Positions 32,896-40,970 of a stretch of 46,342 nucleotides of DNA are shown in pieces. The notes beneath the pieces are model-generated. The model made no database searches. It saw only the letters and a list, made by a program, of their open reading frames with translations, and was not told where the DNA came from. The stretch spans positions 1-46,342 of the forward strand of contig LJCV01000277.1 of assembly GCA_001298575.1 (NCBI GenBank), written 5' to 3'. The position numbers and the translations under genes were made by a program. Within the stretch, counting starts at the first letter, position 1. The number at the start of each line of letters is the position of its first letter. This stretch comes from Actinobacteria bacterium OK074 (GTDB taxonomy: Bacteria > Actinomycetota > Actinomycetes > Streptomycetales > Streptomycetaceae).

Positions 32896-34389
32896 ATGAT
32901 GATGGTCATGGAACCTGCTCGAACCAACAGCCCGCCGACGGGTACGACCACGCTGCCGGACGTCGGACCCCGGTCGGTACGCAGTCCCTGGCCCGGAGCG
33001 CTGGTTTCGATGGCCGGCACGTTCATGGCCATCATGAACGTCTTCATCGTGCTGATCGCCGCCCCGTCGATCCAGCAGGATCTGCCCGCCTCGGACACCC
33101 AGTTGCAGTTCATCCTGGTCGGCTACCAGATGATCTACGCGGTCACCCTGGTCACCGGCGGCCGGCTGGGGGACCTGTACGGCCGCAAGAAGGTCTTCCT
33201 GCTGGGCATGGGGCTCTTCACCCTGGCCTCGCTGGCCTGCGGTCTCGCTCCGAGCGCGACGGCGCTGATCGTGGCCCGGCTGTTCCAGGGCGCCGGGGCC
33301 GCGCTGATGTTCCCGCAGGTGTACGCGATCGTCCGCGTGCTGCTCGCGGCCAACCAGCGCGGCCGGGCCTTCGGGATCCTGGGTGCCGTGGTCAGCCTCG
33401 CCTCCGTGACCGGCCAGGTCGTCGGCGGGCTCCTCATCCAGGCGGACCTCTTCGGCACCAGCTGGCGGCCGGTGTTCTGGATCAGCGTGCCCATCGGGGT
33501 GGCCACCCTGATCCTGGCCGCCGTACTCCTGCCCGAGTCACGCGCCCCGCAGGCCCGCGGGCTGGACGTGCCCGGCACGGTCGCGTTGACCGTGATGCTG
33601 TTCCTGCTGATCGTGCCCATCGTCGTGGGGCGCGACCAGGGCTGGCCGCTGTGGGGCTGGCTCTGCCTCGCGGCCTCCGTTCCCGCACTGCTGGGCTTCG
33701 TCGCCGTCGAGCGACGGGTGGCCCGCACGGGCCGTTCCCCGCTGCTGGACATCGCCCTGCTGCGCCAGCGCACGCTCAGCATCGGCACGGGGCTCGTCCT
33801 CGTCTACTACGCGGGGCTGAACTCCTTCTTCCTGGTGCTGTCCCTGCTCCTGCAGAACGGTCTGGGGCTGCCCGCCTACCAGGCCGGTCTCGTCTACATG
33901 CCGCTGGCTGTGACCATGTTCGCGGCCAGCCTGGCCTCCAGCCGCCTGACGCCGCGCTACGGCCGCCGGGTGCTCGAAACGGGCGGCGCCGTCGCCACCG
34001 TGAGCACCGTCATCACCGTCGCCGCCGCGCTGCTGGGCCCCTCGCGCATGTCCATCGGGGTGCTCGTCGGCTGTCTGCTCCTTCAGGGGATCGGCCACGG
34101 ACTGCTACAGGCGCCGCTGATCGGCGTCATTCTCGCCCCCGTGGACGAGGACAGCGCCGGGCTCGCCTCCGGTGTGCTGTCCACCGCCCAGCAGGTCGGT
34201 GGGGCCGTGGGGACGGCGGTCATCGGGGTGATCTTCTACAGCGCCCTCGGCTCGGCCGCGCCCGGGGACGCGGCTGCTTTCACCCACGGGTTCGGGATCG
34301 CCGCGGTGTTCAACGCCGTCGTTCTGGCCGCGGCCACCGCCGTGGTCTTCGCCCTGCCGTATCGGCGTTCCAGGGAAAAGGCAGTCTGA
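32896..34389 (+). CDS. MFS exporter, DHA2 family (14 TM)
   Basis: 497 residues with about 14 hydrophobic helices. Motif A is GGRLGDLYGRKK after TM2; the TM5 antiporter region is SVTGQVVGGLL; WRPVFWISVPIG is typical of the EmrB/QacA group. Proton-driven export of a small, probably hydrophobic compound from the cytoplasm is expected. Adjacent to the XRE regulator, which may control it. Start may be 32896 or the ATG at 32908 (MEPARTNS). The ribosome site is weak. It is the only transporter in the island. Confidence 0.88.
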   Translation: MMMVMEPARTNSPPTGTTTLPDVGPRSVRSPWPGALVSMAGTFMAIMNVFIVLIAAPSIQQDLPASDTQLQFILVGYQMIYAVTLVTGGRLGDLYGRKKVFLLGMGLFTLASLACGLAPSATALIVARLFQGAGAALMFPQVYAIVRVLLAANQRGRAFGILGAVVSLASVTGQVVGGLLIQADLFGTSWRPVFWISVPIGVATLILAAVLLPESRAPQARGLDVPGTVALTVMLFLLIVPIVVGRDQGWPLWGWLCLAASVPALLGFVAVERRVARTGRSPLLDIALLRQRTLSIGTGLVLVYYAGLNSFFLVLSLLLQNGLGLPAYQAGLVYMPLAVTMFAASLASSRLTPRYGRRVLETGGAVATVSTVITVAAALLGPSRMSIGVLVGCLLLQGIGHGLLQAPLIGVILAPVDEDSAGLASGVLSTAQQVGGAVGTAVIGVIFYSALGSAAPGDAAAFTHGFGIAAVFNAVVLAAATAVVFALPYRRSREKAV

Positions 34390-34560
34390 ACCGGACTCCA
34401 TGCCTGCGTCTTTTCTTGGTGGCTTTGGTGGCTACATCGGTGAGTTCACGTAATGGCCGTCATGAACGGGAAACACGCAATACGAGCGCCTGTTGTCCGG
34501 CTCAATGGAGAGAGGAACACAAGAACCACGCGGACTACAGGGACAGGGAAGGGGAATCCG

Positions 34561-34851
34561 GTGATTCGCCACATCGTGCTCTTCAGGAGTGCCGAGATCG
34601 ACAAGGTCGACGCCGTACTCGAAAAGCAGCTCATGCCGCTTGTCGGCAAGGTTCCGGGCGTGGAGGGAATCGAGGTGGGGTACGAGAACATCAGCTGCTC
34701 GGGTCGCGGGGGCGGCTGGGACCGTGCGGTCCTCATGACATTCTCCGGACCGGCCGAGCTGCGGGCGTGGATCGAGGGCCCCGAGAATCGCGACATGCAC
34801 CGGGCTATGGCGGAACTGACCGAAATGCTGGTCTGGGACTTCGTCTGCTGA
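34561..34851 (+). CDS. Dabb-domain (stress-responsive alpha/beta barrel) protein
   Basis: 96 residues from GTG 34561, preceded by GGGAAGGGGAA. Dimeric ferredoxin-like Dabb fold: VIRHIVLFRSAEIDKVDAVLEKQLMPLVGKVPGVEGIEVGYEN, then RAVLMTFSGPAELRAWIEGPENRDMHRAMAELTEMLVWDF. Dabb proteins include stress proteins and small cyclases/aldolase-like enzymes of secondary metabolism (olivetolic acid cyclase type), so a tailoring role beside the NTF2-like proteins is possible. An ATG at 34453 would add 36 residues of unlikely composition and is rejected. Followed at once by the 70-bp perfect palindrome. Confidence 0.78.
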   Translation: MIRHIVLFRSAEIDKVDAVLEKQLMPLVGKVPGVEGIEVGYENISCSGRGGGWDRAVLMTFSGPAELRAWIEGPENRDMHRAMAELTEMLVWDFVC

Positions 34852-34858
34852 AACGAGA

Positions 34859-34928
34859 CTGGAGTGAAGTCGAAGCGAGACGGGGGGGCGGGATCCCGCC
34901 CCCCCGTCTCGCTTCGACTTCACTCCAG
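34859..34928. terminator. 70-bp perfect palindrome
   Basis: The 35-nt arm starting CTGGAGTGAAGTCGAAGCGA is exactly repeated in reverse complement, with GGGATCCC at the centre and no loop or mismatch. It begins 7 bp after the Dabb stop. It can act as a very strong bidirectional terminator or form a cruciform. CCAGCCC/GGGGCTGG next to it (34925-34949) adds a weaker stem. Confidence 0.85.
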
Positions 34929-35224
34929 CCCTTGCTGGGCAGGGGCTGGAGTCCTTCGGCGGTGTCCGGTTCCGTCGGCCGGCCGCGCGCTCGGACGAGG
35001 GCGGTTCGCCGCAGCGATGGCCCGGCGTGAATCGCGGTTCACAGGCCGAGGAAAACTTGGAGGTTTTTTTACCTGCGACCGGGATGGTGCGAACTCCCCC
35101 TTAATACGGTACTTGCGGTACCCCTTCGATGAGCCACGCTTATGGCACTGCGTTAGGTGCGGGCTTGCTAGCGGCTCTTGGATCCGGTGAGACTCGTTGA
35201 ACACCGGAACTCTGTGGAGGCCGC
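34929..35224 (+). promoter_or_regulatory. Leader region of the second transposase-like gene
   Basis: About 296 bp with lower G+C than its surroundings from 35,040 on. Contains a T7 run (35064-35073 area), the inverted repeat GGTAC-N5-GTACC (35108-35122) and a strong GGAGG before ATG 35225. I do not see a clear -35/-10 pair, nor terminal repeats of an insertion sequence. Confidence 0.4.
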
Positions 35225-36478
35225 ATGATCCACATGTTGGAAAGACTGCCGGACGTCGAACGGCGTGCAGAGCTCGCCGAGTTTGTCTGCTCTGCTTTCG
35301 ACTCGTTACCCAGGGCTGATCAGCGCAGGTGGGCGGCCTTCTATGTCAACGGTTTGCTTACCGTGCCGCGCCGAAAATCCATCAGGAACATGGCCGACGG
35401 GCACCTTGTCGACTCGACGGTGCAGTCACTTCAGCAGTTCGTCAACCAGAGTCCGTGGGACTGGTCCCCGATACGCGGGAAGCTGATTGATTTCGTGGCG
35501 GAAAAAGCTTCGCCACAGGCGTGGATACTCGATCGCATGGTAATTCCCAAGCGTGGTGCGCATTCGGTCGGCGTGGCCAGGAGGTTTATTCCGGAACAGG
35601 GGCGCACCATGAACTCCCAGCTGGGTGCCGGACTCTTCCTCGCCGGTGCGGGGTACAGCGTCCCGGTCGACTGGAGCATCGTGCTGAGCGGCAAGTGGGC
35701 CACTGACGAGGGCTGGCGGGCCAAATCCAGGGTGCCCGGCGAGGTGGTCGGCGCCGACGAGGCGGGGACCATGCTCGGCCTGGTCGGGACGCACCTGCCC
35801 GCCGAGACCGGACGGTTGCCCGGGATACTCCTCGCCGACTTCTGCGGCAACCCGGCGGCGACCCAGCTCGTCCCGGCACTCGCCCGGCGCGGCACCCCCT
35901 TCCTGGTCCAGGTGGACGAGGCCCAGGAGGCGGTGGGGATGCCGCGCCCCATGACCCGTCCGGCGCGGCACGCCGAGCACCAGCACTCCCGTACGACGGT
36001 GGGGGAGCTGTTCCGGATGCTGGGCCGGCAGCGCGCCCTGAGCCCGCTGCGCGGCACCGACGACGCCTGCACCCTGGTGCTGTCGGCCCTGGTTCGGCTG
36101 CCCACGAGGATGCCCGCCGGTGACGGACCGCGGCCCTACGTCACCCAGCGGCTCGTCGTCGAGTGGCCGGTGTGCGAGAACGAGACCGTGCGGTACTGGC
36201 TGACCAATCTGGGGCACGACCGGTTGGCGGAGCTGCCGGGGTTCATTTCGCTGCTGCGCGGACACCGGTCCGAACTGGCGGCGCTGCGCAACGATTTCGG
36301 TGTACTGGACTTCGAGGGCCGGTCGTTCCCCGGCTGGCACCATCACATGACGCTGGTGTCAGCGGCATTCACCTACGATCGGCTGGCCCGGCGCGGGACA
36401 CCCGGGGTTGTCCGCCGCCGGGAAATCAGCCGCATCGGCCCGGAGTGCGGGGGCGAACCCGTGACACTGGCCGGATGA
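35225..36478 (+). CDS. IS701-type (DDE) transposase-like protein, second of two
   Basis: 417 residues, GGAGG before the ATG. Presumed DDE triad intact: Asp103 (WILDRMVIPKRG), Asp205 (LLADFCGNP) and Glu364 (LDFEGRSFPGWHHHM). It shares RNMA, QQFVNQSPWDW and the C-terminal motif with the copy at 24.6 kb, but much of the middle differs, so the pair is old. The first 300 bp have noticeably lower G+C than neighbouring genes, a possible sign of transfer. No terminal repeats are seen. Its last 120 bp overlap the 3' end of the convergent LysR gene. Domesticated function or relic element are both possible. Confidence 0.72.
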   Translation: MIHMLERLPDVERRAELAEFVCSAFDSLPRADQRRWAAFYVNGLLTVPRRKSIRNMADGHLVDSTVQSLQQFVNQSPWDWSPIRGKLIDFVAEKASPQAWILDRMVIPKRGAHSVGVARRFIPEQGRTMNSQLGAGLFLAGAGYSVPVDWSIVLSGKWATDEGWRAKSRVPGEVVGADEAGTMLGLVGTHLPAETGRLPGILLADFCGNPAATQLVPALARRGTPFLVQVDEAQEAVGMPRPMTRPARHAEHQHSRTTVGELFRMLGRQRALSPLRGTDDACTLVLSALVRLPTRMPAGDGPRPYVTQRLVVEWPVCENETVRYWLTNLGHDRLAELPGFISLLRGHRSELAALRNDFGVLDFEGRSFPGWHHHMTLVSAAFTYDRLARRGTPGVVRRREISRIGPECGGEPVTLAG

Positions 36479-37426
36479 GTCCTGACGGGACGGGTGCCGG
36501 CCGGACGGGTCCTGGCCGGGCAGGTCCGGGTCCGGCACGCAGCGGGCGAACCCGCGGATGCGCGCGTTCTCCTCGGCCGTGCACCACAGGAGTCCCGCCG
36601 ACACGAGGGGCAGATCATGGACCGGACTGGACGCGAGACCTGTCGCCGTCGGAGGTGGTGTCTCCGACGCTGGGACCAGGGCGACAGGTCTGTCGTCCGA
36701 CAGTTCTGACAACAGGGAGTGCCATACGTCTCCCGTGCCGGCGGCCGTCCGGTAGCGCAGCCGTCTGCCCAGCGGGGTCACGCGGGGGTAGTGGAGGTCC
36801 TGCCACAGGTGCGCGGCGTCGTCCGGTGGCCGGATGATCGTCTCGCCCGCCAGTTCCTCGACGGACACCGACGGGCGGCCGGCCAGCGGATGACCGGGGC
36901 CGGTCACCAGCATCCTCGGCTCGCGCAGCACCACCGGTCCGGCGGTCAGACCGGGGTCCCGCACCGGCAGCCGGGCCAGCGCGAGATCCGTCGTACGGCT
37001 GTGCAGACTGCCGAGCAGTTCACCCGGCCGCAGGGGGACGATCCACACCTCGCAGGTCGGATAGCGCTCCCTGAAGGACCGCACCACGGATGCCGCCACG
37101 GACAGCAGGGAGGGATCGGTGATGCCCAGGCGCAGGGTGCCCTCGAACCCCTGGGCGACCGCCACCGCTCCCTCGTAGGCGTGGGTCAGTTCCGTGTACA
37201 GCGGGCGCAGCCGGGACACCAGTCGTTCCCCGAGGGAACTCAGGCGTACATGCCGATTCGACCGCTCGAAGAGCGGCGCCCCGATCCGTTTTTCAACGGA
37301 ACTGACTACTTGGCTCACACGTGCCTGGGAAATATTCAAATGCTCGGCGGTGCGGCCGAAGTGCAGGTTGTCGCTCAAGGTGAGCAGACACTCGATCTCA
37401 CGGATTTCCAGCATGTCACCCGGCAT
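36359..37426 (-). CDS. LysR-family regulator with extended C-terminus
   Basis: 355 residues; typical LysR proteins have about 300. The N-terminal winged helix is clear (MLEIREIECLLTLSDNLHFG, AEHLNISQARVSQVVSSVEKRIGAPLFERS), then the substrate-binding domain (GTLRLGITDPSLLSVAASVV to ENARIRGFARCV). The last 50 or so residues are Pro/Ser/Gln-rich and low in complexity, and overlap the transposase-like gene on the other strand. I infer that the native stop was lost by a rearrangement. ATG at 37414 (MLEIRE) may be the true start. Target genes unknown; the P450 and the transposase-like gene are nearest. Confidence 0.78.
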   Translation of the reverse strand: MPGDMLEIREIECLLTLSDNLHFGRTAEHLNISQARVSQVVSSVEKRIGAPLFERSNRHVRLSSLGERLVSRLRPLYTELTHAYEGAVAVAQGFEGTLRLGITDPSLLSVAASVVRSFRERYPTCEVWIVPLRPGELLGSLHSRTTDLALARLPVRDPGLTAGPVVLREPRMLVTGPGHPLAGRPSVSVEELAGETIIRPPDDAAHLWQDLHYPRVTPLGRRLRYRTAAGTGDVWHSLLSELSDDRPVALVPASETPPPTATGLASSPVHDLPLVSAGLLWCTAEENARIRGFARCVPDPDLPGQDPSGRHPSRQDSSGQCHGFAPALRADAADFPAADNPGCPAPGQPIVGECR

Positions 37427-37803
37427 CTGTCTCAGCGGAGGGGAGCGTGGTCATGGGGGCGGACGCGCTGTCGTAAGAGCGCGTGCAGTTGCCCGAAAAG
37501 GCGCGGCCGCGCGGAGGCGGGGCGGTACTCGCCGGGATGCCCTACGGAATGGGGGTGGGGGGACGGGGCGCCTTGCGGGGTTCCGCAGCCGGGAAAGCCC
37601 TTTGATGCTATTGAACGGGCCATGAAATGTGTATGGTGCACATTTGGCCAAACCGGGGCGCACGCCCGCGGTACCCCGCCGTACGCACGCCGGGTACCGC
37701 AATGCCGGACGGCGCCCCGTCCCGCGCCGCCGGCGGCCGCATCGCCCGCCCGACCGGTGGACGCCCCTGGTCAGGGGGCGGACCGGCGGACTAACGTCCC
37801 GGC
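37427..37803. promoter_or_regulatory. Intergenic region between island and P450 gene
   Basis: 377 bp without a credible gene. The inverted repeat AAATGTG-N7-CACATTT (37625-37645) stands out in G+C-rich surroundings and may be an operator. TAACGT at 37792-37797, 6 nt before ATG 37804, suggests a leaderless P450 transcript. The right border of the island probably lies in or near this gap; no attachment-site repeat or tRNA is seen. Confidence 0.45.
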
Positions 37804-39006
37804 ATGGCTGACTTCGACCCCTGGGACCCGGCGTTCGTGGCCGACCCGTACCCCGCCTACGCCGAGCTGCGCGCCCGGGGGCGGGTGGTGTACTACGAGC
37901 CCACCAACCAGTGGCTCGTCCCGCACCACGCCGACGTGGCCGCGCTGCTGCGCGAGCGGCGGCTCGGGCGGACGTACCAACACCGGTACACCCACGAGGA
38001 CTTCGGGCGTACGGCACCGCCGCCGGAGCACGAGCCGTTCCACACCCTCAACGACCACGGGATGCTCGACCTGGAGCCCCCGGACCACACCCGCATCCGG
38101 CGGCTGGTGTCCAAGGCGTTCACCCCGCGCACGGTCGAGAACCTCAAACCGTACGTCGACGCCCTCGCCGGAGAGTTGGTGGGTCGGCTGGTCGAGGCGG
38201 GCGGCGGCGACCTCCTCGCGGACGTGGCCGAGCCGCTGCCGGTCGCGGTCATCGCCGAGATGCTCGGCATCCCGGAGGCGGACCGGCCGCTGCTGCGCCC
38301 CTGGTCGGCGGACATCTGCGGGATGTACGAGCTGAACCCGTCGGCCGACACGGCGACCCGCGCGGTCCGGGCCTCGGTCGAATTCACCGAGTATCTACGC
38401 GAGTTGATCGCCGTACGGCGCAAAGAGCCCGGCGAGGACCTCGTCTCCGGGCTCATCGCCGCGCACGACGAGGGCGACCGGCTCACCGAGCAGGAGATGA
38501 TCTCGACCTGCGTGCTGCTGCTCAACGCGGGCCACGAGGCGACCGTCAACGCCACCGTCAACGGCTGGCACGCCCTCTTCCGCCACCCGGAGCAACTCGC
38601 CGCCCTCCGCGCCGACCACTCCCTGATCCCCACCGCCGTCGAGGAGTTGATGCGCTACGACACCCCGCTCCAACTCTTCGAACGCTGGGTGCTCGACGAC
38701 ATCGAGATCGCCGGTACGACGGTGCCGCGCGGCGCGGAGATCGCGATGCTCTTCGGTGCGGCCAACCGGGACCCGGCCGTCTTCGCCGAGCCGGACGCGC
38801 TCGACCTCACCCGCCGCGACAACCCGCACATCTCCTTCAGCGCGGGCATCCACTACTGCATCGGCGCACCCCTGGCCCGTATCGAACTCGCCTCGTCCAT
38901 GCGGGCGTTGCTGGAACGGGCACCCGGGCTGAGCCTTAGCGAGGAGCCGGAGCGGAAGCCGGGGTTCGTGATCCGGGGGCTGGCGGGGCTGGCCGTGGAA
39001 CCGTAA
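37804..39006 (+). CDS. Cytochrome P450 (CYP107-like)
   Basis: 400 residues, full length. Haem-binding loop ISFSAGIHYCIGAPLAR with ligand Cys352; EELMRYD provides the E-x-x-R of helix K; the I helix has LLLNAGHEATVN, with His-Glu-Ala-Thr in the oxygen-activating position. DHTRIRRLVSKAFTPR is the usual C-helix block. A soluble monooxygenase needing external ferredoxin and reductase, none of which is encoded nearby. From memory it resembles the conserved CYP107U1 group of Streptomyces rather than a cluster-specific P450, so I assign it to the core flank. No ribosome site; likely leaderless. Confidence 0.88.
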   Translation: MADFDPWDPAFVADPYPAYAELRARGRVVYYEPTNQWLVPHHADVAALLRERRLGRTYQHRYTHEDFGRTAPPPEHEPFHTLNDHGMLDLEPPDHTRIRRLVSKAFTPRTVENLKPYVDALAGELVGRLVEAGGGDLLADVAEPLPVAVIAEMLGIPEADRPLLRPWSADICGMYELNPSADTATRAVRASVEFTEYLRELIAVRRKEPGEDLVSGLIAAHDEGDRLTEQEMISTCVLLLNAGHEATVNATVNGWHALFRHPEQLAALRADHSLIPTAVEELMRYDTPLQLFERWVLDDIEIAGTTVPRGAEIAMLFGAANRDPAVFAEPDALDLTRRDNPHISFSAGIHYCIGAPLARIELASSMRALLERAPGLSLSEEPERKPGFVIRGLAGLAVEP

Positions 39007-39043
39007 CGGGCGGTAAAACTATGTCAATCCGGGACAATTGGGG

Positions 39044-39286
39044 CTAGTCCGGGTCTCGTGGGGCTCGTGCCAGCAACCGGTCCGCCGCCGCCCACACCGC
39101 CAGCCCCACCGCCGTTCCGCCGATCACGAAGACCGGCAACTCGGCGTAGATCAGGGACCAGTCGGGGCCCTGCTCGAACTGGTACCAGCGGCCCGGGACG
39201 CGGGCGTACCACCACGTGGCGAGGCCCGCCCCCGCGCCCGCGACCGTGACCAGACATCCGGCCACCGCCTGCATCCGTTGCCCCAT
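39044..39286 (-). CDS. Small two-helix membrane protein
   Basis: 80 residues with two hydrophobic segments (AVAGCLVTVAGAGAGLATWWY and ELPVFVIGGTAVGLAVWAAAD) joined by a polar loop GRWYQFEQGPDWSLIY. Function unknown; resembles small conserved Streptomyces membrane proteins. Start may be ATG 39286 or the ATG four codons inside. It ends 37 bp from the convergent P450 gene. Confidence 0.6.
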   Translation of the reverse strand: MGQRMQAVAGCLVTVAGAGAGLATWWYARVPGRWYQFEQGPDWSLIYAELPVFVIGGTAVGLAVWAAADRLLARAPRDPD

Positions 39287-39368
39287 GCCCCTGACGGACG
39301 CGGGGGCGCCGTCCGGCGGTTCCGCACCCCGATCAGGCGGTTAGTCCGTCGGTCAGTCGGTCAGTCGG

Positions 39369-40970
39369 TCACGTGATCAGGTCGCGGCGCCGCAACCCCG
39401 CCAACCCGCCGGCCGTCAGCACCACCGCGATTGCCGTCAGGGCCAGGAGCGGGCCCCAACCCATCTCACCCCCCGGCAGTTTCGGCACATGCCCGAACGG
39501 CGAGACGTCCAGGGCCACTTGGGGCACGTCCAGGGCCGGGCCGAGCCAGCCCAGCAGCAGGACCGCGCCCGCCGCGCCCCAGGCCGCCGGGGCAAGGCGG
39601 GGGGCCAGGCCGTACAGGAGGACGGTCAGGGCGCCGAGGGTCCAGACGGCCGGGACCTGGACGAGGCAGCCGGCGAGCAGGGCGCCGGGTTCGTGGCCGT
39701 GGCCGAGGGCCAGGCCCAGGCCGCCGAGCGCGAGGATCAGGGCCGTACCGCCGAACGCGATCAGCAGGTGCCCGGCGGCCCAGCGCAGCCGTGCGACCGG
39801 GGCGGCGAGGAGGGGTTCGGCGCGGCCGGTGGTCTCCTCGCCGTGCAGGCGCAGCACCGACGCGACGATGTACAGGGCGGCGACCAGGCCGAGCATGCCC
39901 GTCATCGTCGCGAGGAACGCGTCCGTGAGGCCGCTGCCGCCGCCCATGCGTTCGATGATCTTCCGGGTCCGGGCGTTGTCGCCGACCAGGTCCGCCGCGC
40001 CCTTCGCCATCCCGCCGAAGACGGCCCCGGCGGCGAGGAAGGCGAGCCCCCAGCCGAGGACGGCGCCGCGCTGCAACCGCCAGGCCAGCGCGCCCGCCGA
40101 GCCGAGGCGGCCGTGCGCCGGTCCCGGGCGCGCGGGCCAGAAGCTCATGCCCACGTCACGGCGGCCGGCGAGCGCGTACGCCACCGCGCCCTGGGCGAGG
40201 GCCGCCACGGCGAACAGGAGCAGTACCCACCAGCGTTCGCCCGCGAACGGCCGCAGGTTCTCCGCCCAGCCCACCGGTGAGACCCAAGTCAGCGGTGAGG
40301 AGCCGTCGTTGACGGCCGCGTCGGCCGCCGCGCGCAGGACGAAGGCCGCGCCGAGCAGTCCGCCGGTCAGCCCCCGGGCCAGCCGCGCGCTCTCCGTGAA
40401 CTGCGCGACGATTGCCGCGAGCGAGGCGAAGACGACGCCGGTGGCGCCGATGGCCAGCCCCAACGCGAGGGCGCCCGCCGCGCCTTGGCCCGCCAGTCCG
40501 GCCGCGATCAGCAGGGCCAGTACGGCGTTGGCGACGGCCGCGGTGAGCAGGGCGGCGGTCAGCGGGGCGCGCCGCCCGACCGCGCCGGACGACACGATCT
40601 CCTGCCGCCCGCTCTCCTCCTCGTCCCGCGTGTGCCGGACCACGACGAGCAGGCTCATCACCCCGGCGAGCACGGCCGCGTAGCCGCCGATCCGCCAGGC
40701 GGTCAGCGCCCCGAGCGAGTCGCCGAACACCGGGCCGTACAGGGAGCGGAGGGAACCGTTGGTGAGCAACTGCCGTGCCACGTCGGCGCGTTCGGCGGGG
40801 GTCGAGTAGACGCTCGCCAGCGACTTGGGCAGGGAGAGCACCAGCAGGGCGACGACGGCGATCCAGAGCATGAGCATCAGGCGGTCGCGGCGGAGGTTGA
40901 AGCGCAACAGGGTGGTGGTGCCGGTGAGTTGGCCGGAGCGGGGTGTGGGGAGAACGGCGGTGGTGGTCAT
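39369..40970 (-). CDS. ABC-2 type exporter permease
   Basis: 533 residues with about 12 hydrophobic helices, the fused two-half form of ABC-2 permeases (first half from LMLMLWIAVVALLVLSLPKSLA, second from LQRGAVLGWGLAFLAAGAVFGGMA). VVVRHTRDEEESGRQEIVSSGAVGR and VLRLHGEETTGRAEPLLAAPV are the paired coupling loops with E-E-x-G-R typical of this exporter group. It partners the ATPase immediately upstream (ATGA overlap). Substrate unknown, possibly an antibiotic or lipid. Both genes are divergent from the GbsR regulator. Confidence 0.87.
   Translation of the reverse strand: MTTTAVLPTPRSGQLTGTTTLLRFNLRRDRLMLMLWIAVVALLVLSLPKSLASVYSTPAERADVARQLLTNGSLRSLYGPVFGDSLGALTAWRIGGYAAVLAGVMSLLVVVRHTRDEEESGRQEIVSSGAVGRRAPLTAALLTAAVANAVLALLIAAGLAGQGAAGALALGLAIGATGVVFASLAAIVAQFTESARLARGLTGGLLGAAFVLRAAADAAVNDGSSPLTWVSPVGWAENLRPFAGERWWVLLLFAVAALAQGAVAYALAGRRDVGMSFWPARPGPAHGRLGSAGALAWRLQRGAVLGWGLAFLAAGAVFGGMAKGAADLVGDNARTRKIIERMGGGSGLTDAFLATMTGMLGLVAALYIVASVLRLHGEETTGRAEPLLAAPVARLRWAAGHLLIAFGGTALILALGGLGLALGHGHEPGALLAGCLVQVPAVWTLGALTVLLYGLAPRLAPAAWGAAGAVLLLGWLGPALDVPQVALDVSPFGHVPKLPGGEMGWGPLLALTAIAVVLTAGGLAGLRRRDLIT

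Noticed and set aside
24612..36478. Composite transposon with two IS701 copies at its ends
   Set aside because: The two transposase-like proteins are strongly diverged, no terminal inverted repeats or target duplications are visible, and the second gene is fused by overlap to a LysR gene.
37804..39006. P450 as tailoring enzyme of the island
   Set aside because: It lies beyond a 377-bp gap and the likely right border, has a leaderless start like the core genes, and resembles a conserved Streptomyces P450.
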